From positions 14,984,160 to 15,048,159 of the forward strand of contig CM046345.1 of the NCBI GenBank assembly GCA_025403435.1: a stretch of DNA of 64,000 nucleotides, given 5' to 3'. The notes under the pieces are model-generated. The model was given only the letters and a program-made list of their open reading frames with translations, had not been told where the DNA came from and searched no databases. Made by a program: the position numbers and the translations under genes. This document shows, piece by piece, positions 24,441 through 33,035 of the stretch (position 1 is its first letter; each line of letters starts with the position of its first letter). This stretch comes from Artocarpus heterophyllus (Eukaryota > Streptophyta > Magnoliopsida > Rosales > Moraceae).

Positions 24441-25319
24441 AAACATGATCGAACGCATGCAGAGATGGAACTTATAGGTGGGACCGAAAGGCCTGTGTGA
24501 CTGTTTATCAGTCAATGTATGTTAATCACACGGTTTTCATTGAGGGAGCAACGTGATAGAATGAACTTTCCCGCACGTAAGCAACATCTTTAGAAGGCAA
24601 CTCCTCTTCGCGGCCCCACTGGCTGACGTGCGCAATGACACACCGACCCCGCCTCTTCATTGACGGTCTAGATCAATTTGATAGTTGATCCGACGGTTTT
24701 CTTGCCACCACGAGTCCACGTTTAATAAATTTGAATTTTTATTTGTTTCTTTTGCATTTGTCGTCCAAGTCCGCTAATTTTGAAACCTTTTTTGCTTTAT
24801 TTTTGTTCCAGATTTCATTTATAAAAATAGATTATTAAAACAAAATTAACTATTTTACATATTTAATATTTACAAAATTATAAAAATATTTTTTTTACAT
24901 TAAAACATAAAAAAAATAAACACAAACTTTTAAAATTAGCAAACCCATTCGACTTCACCCATATATATTATTTAAAACTTGAAAATATTTTTTAAAATTA
25001 CTATGACGAGGAAGAAAGCGAGCCTTTTTTTTTATATGGGAAAATTTTTAAAAGTTTGGTCATTTGGCTCTCATGTTGGATATCTGTTTTCAAATTGTGT
25101 ATGTTACTCTTTTCTTTTGTTTTTTTTTTTTCAGCGAAATGCAATATGGAGTTTTCACTTTTTGGCCTTTTTAAGTTTTTGTATTTTTCAGCAAAGGGTG
25201 AAAAGAAGAGTTCAGTTTCTACAATTTCATTGTTTTGTTTGTTTCTGCTTCCTCGTGCGCGAGTCTAATTTTTTCCGCTCTTTTTCCCCAAAGGGAGGAA
25301 AAAAATGACATCATCTCCA
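24441..25319. other. LTR-like noncoding sequence (copy B of the AACAAAATTAACTATTTTAC family)
   Basis: About 24710-25000 aligns by eye with 57410-57700 (shared CCAGATTTCA(T/A), AAACAAAATTAACTATTTTAC and (A)TTTACAAA runs) in the same orientation, and in inverted orientation with ~49860-50340. No gene. ORFs at 24979-25432 are T-rich frames. Confidence 0.5.
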
Positions 25320-25735
25320 AGGGATATCACAACACGTCCTGGAGACGCACAAAAAACAAATCCTTGTTAGACACAAAAAATATTCTGGATGGACACGTAA
25401 ATGTCTTGGTGGGACACGAAAAATGTCCCTAAAGGATAAGCAGGCATGTTCTTAAGGAATGCAAATTTTATCCCGATGGACATAGAAACATGTTAGACAT
25501 GTGGGCATGTTCCAAAAAGACATATAACATATTCTCAAAGGGCACATAAAATGTCCCGAAAGGACATACGAACATGCCATGATGCAACTTATAGACATGT
25601 CCTCGAAGGACACAAAAAAATGTCTAGAAAGGACATGTGGACATGTCCCGGTAGGACATGTGACATGTACTCGAGGGGCATGAAAAATGTACCAAGAAAA
25701 ACATGTGGACATGTCTCGATAGGACATGGTCAAAT
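25320..25735. repeat. GGACATGT minisatellite, unit about 22-24 bp, about 15-18 degenerate copies
   Basis: Units of the type GGACATGTGGACATGTCCCG repeat with substitutions. The clearest run is 25613-25735 (AGGACACA..ATGTCTAGA, AGGACATGTGGACATGTCCC, AGGACATGTGACATGTACTC and so on). ACATGT is itself palindromic and units often end in GTCC, so each can fold back. Opposing ORFs (25452-25733 minus, 25551-25823 plus) are products of the repeat, not genes. Confidence 0.85.
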
Positions 25736-25740
25736 GTACA

Positions 25741-26879
25741 GCATAAAAATTTTTATTTTATTGTTTAGATACATATTGAGTTTAAAACATAACATTTTTG
25801 TAAATTGCCCTAAAAAAGTATAATAAAATATTAATTATACCATCAACTTTGATGGTTTCTTGTGTATTCCATGGGTTGCCAAATGCCTATAAAAGGCAGC
25901 CTATTTCCCGTCCCCCTTCGTAATGTGAATGAAAGAAAAAACACAGAAGGAGGCGTTAGGCCTCCTCTGTTAAGTTTATTTATATTTTAATTTTAATTTT
26001 AATTTTTAGTTTGTAATGTTTAATATTTGTAAAATAATTATGTTTTAAAATATAAGCAATTTTAATTTTATTATATCTTTTTAATTTCTTTTCTTAAGCT
26101 AAGAAAATAAGAAAAATTCTGAAAAAATTAGCTTAAATATTTTTAGTTTTTCTCAGTTTTCTAAGATTGTAATGCCAAAATTATTCTTAAAAAACTTAGG
26201 ATTTTATTATTAACTTGGCTAGAATTCTTGTAAAATTGGTTTTAATTCATTGTGGACATATTTGGCATAGTTAATGTTTAGGAGAACTTTGATTATTTGT
26301 TGACAGAGAATGACATAGTAAATGCTTAACCTTTTATTTTGTTATTAATTTTAGTCAATTAATTATAAAATCATGCTTATTTGTTAAAATAAGTTTTTAC
26401 TACATTATAGACTTGAACTGGTATATTAAATACTTAGTAATTCTTAATTTATTATCGATAAAAGATGACATATTACATTCTTAAACATTTTAATTAATAA
26501 TTAGAAAAACCAAATTATATTTAAGTTAATTGTCAGAATTAAACCTTTAAACCTCAACATTTTCATAAGTATTGTTTTCTTTAAATTAACAATATTTCTT
26601 GTTGTTGAAGTTTCATAATTAATTTTAATTTTTTATTTTAAATTTTGTTAATTTTTACGTATACTCGGTAACTCACAAATATTGTAAAACTTGCAAAACT
26701 TGTAACTAAATTGTAAGTAATCTGCAAATAATTTGCAAATACTTTGCAAATAACTAACTTTAACCATCAAATTCTTCAATAAATAAATAAATGATATAAC
26801 TAATATATTGGACCTTTGTAACATCTCTTCCTTGTAAGATCAACCTCAGACTCATCGAGTATTATTAATTGTGACAACC
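25741..26879. other. AT-rich region with a TATA/leader block
   Basis: TATAAA at 25889-25894 in GCCTATAAAAGGCAGCC is followed by a leader with an AGGAGGCGTTAGGCCTCCT inverted repeat (about 25949-25967). It resembles the U3/R border of an LTR, comparable to the arms at 23334 and 23835. The remainder is AT-rich with no ORF. Confidence 0.45.
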
Positions 26880-27190
26880 TTATACTTGAGGTTATATCAG
26901 ATTGCACCTCTTAGGCCCGAACACCCGTTTCCTTCTCTTGACCCTCCCTTTGTCTGCTGGAGACTTGGCAACCTAACCACTAGGTTGCCCAACCCAACTC
27001 GCCACTATTCTCGTTGAGCCCATCCCTGCCCGAGCCCATTCCTGTGAAGCCCAACACCACCTGACCCTTATCGTCGAGCCTAGCCCCACCCATTAACCCC
27101 CTTCCTGTAACCTCCCCTGCCAATGCTTTCCCGTCGCACCCAGCTCCTTGTCAGGACCCCCACCCCATCGCGCCCCCTGCCTTACTGTTT
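26880..27190. other. C-rich block
   Basis: About 300 bases of strongly C-rich plus strand (AGCCCATCCCTGCCCGAGCC and similar) in an otherwise AT-rich region. No frame stays open. Could be a captured gene piece or LTR segment. Confidence 0.35.
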
Positions 27191-27316
27191 ACGATTTGTG
27201 CCCTAAGAGGTTTAAACAAACATAATTTAGGAAACAACATTTTTGTGGAGCAATTAGGAAAAAAAATGTTTAATAAGTCTACGTTTCACAAAACAAATAT
27301 TTTTAGAGGATTGTAA

Positions 27317-27319
<3 letters not shown>

Positions 27320-27358
<39 letters not shown>
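27320..27358. repeat. (TA)n microsatellite
   Basis: Uninterrupted alternating TA for about 38 bases. Confidence 0.98.
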
Positions 27359-27361
<3 letters not shown>

Positions 27362-27528
27362 ATTTTAAGGGGAAAAAAGCAAAAAGAAAAATTAATAAAA
27401 TGACAAAAATAACTGAATGGATTTTTGAAAGGTACAAAATCAACTCATTCCCCTTAAAAAAATCCATACATTCTCATTTATGTATGAGCAATAGATGCTT
27501 AACTGCTTTCTGTTTCTTTTTAGTGGGA

Positions 27529-27969
27529 TAAGTGCTTCTGTTTTTGTTTTTTGTTTTTTGTTTTTTTTTTAAGGAATTGAATCTCCACTCAACTAATAAA
27601 CTAGTATAAACAATGATTCAATACAGCAGCCCATTAGGCACCAAAGAACCCGGACACCGATTGGATCCACCAACATAGCACATGGACAACTGATGACCTC
27701 AAGACCTATAGGGGAAGACCCGCTTGACACTAAGAACAGAGCTGATCAATGGCTCAAAGTTAGACTCCAACAATGTTGATGGATATAGCTAATTGAAGCC
27801 AATTTCACCCAAGTGAGGGCACTAGCAATCTAGCATAGAAACAAATCTAGCCAACAAAAAACATACACCCCACTGCTAATAAGTGGGCGTACAATCCAAA
27901 ACAAATAAATATGTGGGGAATCCTTAATAGAAACAACTTTGCTTTTTTTGTTTTGTTTAAGTGCTTCTG
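27529..27969 (-). mobile_element. 5'-truncated LINE-like retroposon with 12-bp duplication
   Basis: A 417-bp insert (27541-27957) is flanked by exact direct repeats TAAGTGCTTCTG (27529-27540 and 27958-27969). The insert's left end is a TTTTTG-rich run, that is a poly(A)-like tail on the minus strand, so the element is minus-oriented. Body sequence is of moderate GC with no usable ORF. The class (LINE versus processed transcript) is inferred from tail, size and duplication length. Confidence 0.75.
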
Positions 27970-28078
27970 CTTTTTTTTGGGGGGAATTAGGGGGAGAATT
28001 TGAACTCTTTACCTTTAGGTGGAGTCAGGTGTGATATTAGGCTGTGTCTGCAACCACTCAATGCTTTGTTTTGAATCC
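27970..28078 (-). mobile_element. Candidate tRNA-derived SINE, minus strand
   Basis: On the minus strand: an A-box-like GAGTGGTTGCAGAC, a B-box-like AGAGTTCAAATTC, then CCCCCCAAAAAAAAG at the 3' end. No target duplication was identified, partly because the retroposon at 27529 abuts it. Confidence 0.4.
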
Positions 28079-28334
28079 TTAATTTTATTTTTTAAAGTTT
28101 TTTAATACTGAAAATAATATGGTGGTATGGAGTATCTGATAATTTATTCACACCATGTGACATGTAAGATGAACCCTTGGATTATACCCAACATATGGGG
28201 ACACAAAAGAAAAAATGAACGAAAACATGTCACCACGTTTCTTTTTGTCACGATTCTCAGACGTCACCCATTATTAGGGTTGCACAAAAATCATCCTGCA
28301 TCGGGGGATTTTGAAAAGTAACTTTAAGAAAAAA

Positions 28335-28565
28335 TGATTTTGGGCAAATGACTCTTTTTTTTTGGTAGTTTTTTGACGCAAAAAAACATGTTTTTTGGGC
28401 ATGAAAACTGCTTCAGTTTTTTTTCTTTTCACTCTGTTGAGGTTCCTCTCTTCGTTACAGCTGTTTTCATCTTTTTTCTGAAAAAAATTAGGACAGTTTA
28501 CCTATCTAAAAAAGCGTGTTTTTTTGTCCAAAAAAAAAAAAAGAAGGGCCATTTTCTTAAGTAAG
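28335..28565. repeat. T-rich dispersed repeat, copy 2 (partner at 8541)
   Basis: Contains AAAACTGCTTCAG, CACTCTGTTGAGGTTCC and GGGCCATTTTCTTAAG in the same order as the copy at 8541-8800. Confidence 0.45.
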
Positions 28566-28664
28566 AATTTTTTTTTTGCCCTTCTGTCAAAATCTTCCTC
28601 CTGCACTTGCTGGCTACCACGCCCCACCCACTCAAAAGAAGCAGGTCTACATGGGTTAGCCGAC

Positions 28665-29235
28665 GGATAGGGGTGGCAAAACGGGTTGGCTGGTCGGGTT
28701 AGTGTCGGGTTGAAGTTAATTTTTACAAGATTAAGCCGACACTAACCGGACCCGTGACACAAACGGGTTAAGAATTCTCAATCCTACACGACCCGTTTTG
28801 ATACGGGTTGACATGAACACGACCCGTGTCAACCCGTTTCTTATGCACAATGTCAAAAAATATGACCCACGACCCGTTTTGACCCGTAACCCTATTGTAA
28901 CCCACAACCCGCCTCTAACCTGCCTACATTAATATATATAATATTAAATAAAAAAACATAAAATTAGAAGAGTTTCATACCATTTCAACAAGAAGATGAG
29001 TAATAAGAGAGGTAGGGTTTGATATTTTAAGAGCTTATATTATATATGAAATAATATTAATTTTTTTAAAGTTAATTAAAATACAGGCCAGAAAATGGGT
29101 CATTTTAGTGTCAGATGAGTTGACCCGAACACGACCTATTTTTTGACCGGTCAATTTTAGGTCGACACTAAAATGACCCATGATCAAATTTTCTGACATT
29201 AACTCGTCATCGTGTCATAACCCGTATTGTTGGCT
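28665..29235. mobile_element. ACCCG/CGGGT-rich element, hAT-like left end
   Basis: Left end TAGGGGTGGCAAAACGGGTT is typical of plant hAT-type non-autonomous elements. The interior is full of inverted pairs of ACGGGTT and AACCCGT and mirrored GTGTCGGGTT / ACACTAACC. The matching right terminus was not found, so the right border is approximate. No coding. Confidence 0.5.
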
Positions 29236-29400
29236 TTACTGGTTGGTTCGGTTTTGAGATTCAGGGCTGGTTTAACTTGAAATAGCTCGCCTATGTATAT
29301 GTAAAACACACCAAATTCTACGCTACAGTCACTCGTGACGTAGTAGGCCCCTGCCCCTCCTAAATTTTACTGTTTTCTTTTCTTATTTCCAGTGCTTCCC
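29236..29400. other. Spacer
   Basis: No feature recognised between the ACCCG-rich element and the CT-rich leader. Confidence 0.35.
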
Positions 29401-29770
29401 GACTTCCCCTTTGGTTTATTGTTTTCCCCTGCCGTCCGTTAGCGTCCTTCGATCTCCGCCTCTCGCTCATTTACCTCCGACTGCCTCTTCGTCCTTCAGT
29501 GCTACAGTGAGGTTTGGAAGGATTTCAATCGTTATTTTGATGAGAAAGAAGAGAGAAGAGCAAAGTGCTTTGATCTCTGCCTCTCGCCGCCCACTCCCCT
29601 TTGTCCGCCTCTCAGCCAGACTTTGTTCTTCAGTGCTTGTGAAAGCTCAAGAAGAAGAAGGAAGAAGAAGAGAGAGAAAGTAGATTGAGAGAGATGCCAT
29701 CGCCCTTTCCTTCGAAAAAGCCGAGGACTTCACGCATTAAGCTCTGCTTCGTTTTCTATTCCTCTCGATG
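29401..29770 (+). promoter_or_regulatory. CT-rich leader of an unidentified gene, with an internal duplication
   Basis: GC- and CT-rich sequence of 5'UTR type. A ~55-65-base module (GATCTCCGCCTCTCGC ... CTTCAGTGCT at 29449, GATCTCTGCCTCTCGCC ... CTTCAGTGCTT at 29571) occurs twice. The 90-codon open frame through it is compositionally Ser/Arg-rich and I do not treat it as proven coding. The CTTTCC/GAAGAAGAAG runs and the exon chain downstream suggest a transcription unit on the plus strand. Confidence 0.4.
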
Positions 29771-30175
29771 AATAATATGACAGGATTTTTTGCTTAATCT
29801 CTTAACCTTTTTTCTTTTCTTTTCAAATTTTCTCTGTATTTTCATGTTCTTTGTTCTAGATTAAGTTCGCATTTTGCATTTGGTGCGAGAATTTTGTTTT
29901 TTCGTGTATTGAGTTTCGAGAAAGCTTCGTTTTGAAGCAAACAGAAGCTAATCCAGTTTGAAAAAGCTTATCTTTTTCAAGTAATTCTTAGTTGAATTTG
30001 ATTCAGAATTTATGGATTTTGGTAAATTTTATCTTAAATCTGGTTGGATTCTGTTGTAATGTGTGAAGGCGTGAAAGTGTTTCCCGTTTCTTTTTCCAAA
30101 ATTTTTTTTCGATTTTCTAATTGTGGGGATTTTTGTAATATGTGCTTTGTATTTTTGTTGTATAAGCTAATTTTA

Positions 30176-30352
30176 TAGGATGTTTGGAAGTGCGGTGAGA
30201 ATCAATGGTGGAACCATTTTTACTGTAGCACATGAGAGTTTTATACCGTAGCATTTTTTTTATTGTTATTGTAGCATATAAGAGCTTTATATTGTTTATC
30301 ACTGAGATTGTGGTGGAAACTGAGTGGTTCCCACCACTACCAAACACCCCCT
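30176..30352. mobile_element. MITE, best-preserved copy of the GAGAGTTTTATA family
   Basis: Ends GGATGTTTGGAAGTG and CACTACCAAACACCCCC are inverted. The interior reads TACTGTAGCACATGAGAGTT and ATTGTAGCATATAAGAGC. It is the reverse-complement relative of 31920-32092. It lies in intronic or upstream sequence of the unidentified exon chain. Confidence 0.75.
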
Positions 30353-30553
30353 TACTAAAGAAAAGCCAAAAAGGCCAAAGAAAACAAGAGAAATTCCGTC
30401 AGAAAATCAATCAAATCCATCATAATTTCAAAAAAACCATGAGATTATAATTATAATTATGCATTTCAGAAATTCCGTCCTTCTGTGCTTCAGTTCAGTG
30501 CTGGCATTGCATTTATTGCATATATACTCGTGGAGATATTGTTATTCTCGTAG

Positions 30554-31748
30554 GTATTCGTGGTTCTGGAAGATATGACAGACCTGGTTCTGCAAGATAC
30601 TTTTCCATAGCATCAAAGGTTCAACATTCTTTCGGCTTCTTGCACCGTGGTTCAAGGTAAATGGTTCATTTTGTGTACAACATACCATATGGCATTGGCT
30701 TTTCATGGTTTATGTTCATTCTGATAACAGATTGCTGGGTTGGTGGTCAATCAACGAAGGAAGTTAGGAGGAACAAGCTAGAGGATATAGTCTGAGGACA
30801 TCCGGGCCTCTAATTTTTTTCCGATTATCTGTTTCCTTTGTATAATGGAGGATCATTTATGCTATTCTTCTTATGCGAGGTTGCTCACTTTTATAAGCTA
30901 TACTTGTTAAATTTGTGTCTCTGTTTAATTTTGAAGAGCCTTAATTGCCTGTTTCTTTCTTGTTTCATGTAAAGATGCTTTATAGAGATGCTTATTGAGA
31001 AGAAATGCATTTAAATTAGGCAACAAAAACTATGATCTACAAAGTTGAAGTTGAATTTGGTACCTACCTTCTGTTTTGCAATTAATATGATATATCGGAA
31101 GCTTCTGTTGCTTTTTTGTTATTTATTTATTTATGTATATGAGCTTTTAAGTGGAGGCATAGTTTTGTGTTCTTTTCTTGAATAGTCTGATGTTCCATTG
31201 AATTAAAAATTAAGTTTCATTGCAAAATAACAAAAGGGTGTTGATACATTTTGCATTTTTCATTCCATCCTTGCGATTCAGCTATGACACTTTCTCAGTG
31301 GATGTTGTGAAGAAAATGCCTAAAGCAGATCTTATTGATGAGGTACCACTATTTCTCTATTTTTCTTTTTTTTTTCCCCCCTATCAGGTTACATTTCTAT
31401 TCCTTAATTAATTGTTTGTCCCTTAAAAAGTGGCATACAAAATTGTATTATATGACGTTCATTATTCACTTGCCTAGTATGTTTTATTCTTTTGTCTGCA
31501 GAGTTGGAGATTACAAGCTACGCTTATTGATCAAACAGAAATTACAAAATTTAGCCAGCAGGAGTATGAAAGACTTCAGAATGTAATATTTGTAAACTTT
31601 GGCTAGTATTTCGTGTTTCTGCGTTAAAGTCGATCTTTTTGTTGGCATTTTGATCTGATGCCACTCAGGAAAAGATCCTTCGTAGAGTATGCTTTGGGGA
31701 GCAGATTAACATGGTTCTGCTTCCTTGCAAACGTTACGTTCTTTGCAG
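30554..31748 (+). CDS. Unidentified gene fragment: four exons in consistent phase
   Basis: Candidate exons 30554-30656, 31282-31342, 31502-31582 and 31669-31748 each sit between AG and GT(A) and join without a stop for 325 nt. The translation includes RGSGRYDRPGSARYFSIASK, SYDTFSVDVVKKMPKADLID, SWRLQATLIDQTEITKFSQQ and EKILRRVCFGEQINMVLLPC. I do not recognise the family. The Arg/Ser-rich first part could be a mitochondrial presequence (inference). No convincing start codon exon or exons after 31748 were found before the MITE at 31920, so the gene is either incomplete, has missed exons, or is a decaying copy. Confidence 0.5.
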
Positions 31749-31919
31749 GTAAATCGATCAACCCTTTTGTTGCAACACTAATGCCGTCAAACTTTCTTAT
31801 TATCTCCTCATGATTTGAAAGGACGTCCAAGTTCTTGCTATTTTATGTTATTTTGTTTTTTAGTGCTTCTTACTTTTAACATATCGTGGACGGACTATGG
31901 ACTATGGTTTTTCTTTAAG

Positions 31920-32092
31920 AGGGTGTTTGACAGTGGTGGGAACCAGTTCCCACCACAATCTCAGTTATAAACAGTATAAAGTTCTCATATGTTACAATAA
32001 CAATAAAAAAATGTGCTACAGTATAAAACTCTCACATGCTACAGTAAAAGTGGTTCCCACGACTGGTTCTAACCACCCTTCCAAACACCCTA
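31920..32092. mobile_element. MITE, second well-preserved copy
   Basis: Ends GGGTGTTTGACAGTGGTGGG and CCACCCTTCCAAACACCC are inverted. GGTGGGAACCAGTTCCCACC at its left forms a further hairpin. The text ATGGTTTTTCTTTAA occurs on both sides (about 31903 and 32106), which could be a target duplication or local repeat. Confidence 0.75.
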
Positions 32093-32845
32093 TAAATTAA
32101 TACTAATGGTTTTTCTTTAAATTAATACTATGAAAATGATAATAATTAATTGTTGCATAATCTATTAAGTATAGGCTGGCACTTTAGCATTTGAAAGTAT
32201 AGGTTGGATTACAATAAATTATTAAACTGACTCCTAGTTCCATCGATTTGCAACAAAAGGGGACAATTCAAATTAAAAAGTTTCAATGTCATCAATAATA
32301 ATTCATTTTAGGATTTATTCTATTTCAAAACATTTTCAATTTATATGCAATTTTAATTTTTCTGCAAAGTTTCTTAATTTTTTTTTCAAAAAGCCTAAAA
32401 ATTACATTGGGCTTTAGTACAGACCCAAACCCATGAAACCTGCCTACACCCGTCTACACCCGTCCAAAACCAAACAGAAACCGCCAGCAGTTTCATGTGC
32501 GGTCTGCGGATTGATTAACTGTCAACCTGCCATCCAAACAAACCAAATTGAAATCGCCTAAAACTGCTGACCCGACCGTCTGTTCACCCGTACCTATTAC
32601 GTTTAACTAGATTTTGTCCCTTATTTTGGATTAGTTTGTATGTTTTTTTGAAAGGCTTTTCGACGGAGGCATTCTAAATTGAAGTTGGTGTATACTAACA
32701 GATTTTCTAGAAGCAAATTTTATGGCGTTTCTCAACTTCCGTTCTTACCGTCACTTCTCGAATCCCGTACATATCTTTGCCAACTCCATAAAACACCGTA
32801 CATAGCGCGTTTGCTTTGCTCTACTATTGTTATTTTTCCCTCACA

Positions 32846-32847
<2 letters not shown>
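32093..32847. other. Spacer upstream of the LigB-like gene
   Basis: Contains a GC-richer patch (about 32400-32610) with CACCCGT and CCTGCC motifs that looks like degraded repeat DNA. No gene. Confidence 0.35.

Positions 32848-32876
<29 letters not shown>
32848..32876. repeat. (TA)n microsatellite in the LigB-like gene promoter region
   Basis: About 29 bases of alternating TA, 160 bp upstream of the ATG at 33036. Confidence 0.97.
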
Positions 32877-32878
<2 letters not shown>

Positions 32879-33035
32879 TTGTTGGGCATGTGTGGAAAAC
32901 AACCGATCATGGGCCGAAAGCTCAACCTATAAAAAGCAGAATCAAAGACCAAAAGAAAAGAACCCAAAAAAAAAAAAAAAAAAAACTCTGGAGAGAGGCC
33001 CTTTCAAAGAAAAAACTTCGAGAGAGATCAGAATC

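Noticed and set aside
24979..25432. Phe-rich ORFs of 65-109 codons
   Set aside because: Low-complexity T-rich sequence without domain or splice context.
25452..25823. Opposing ORFs of 90-93 codons
   Set aside because: Both are read-through of the GGACATGT minisatellite.
27320..27358. TA run as an origin or centromeric signal
   Set aside because: Simple microsatellite; a similar one stands at 32848.
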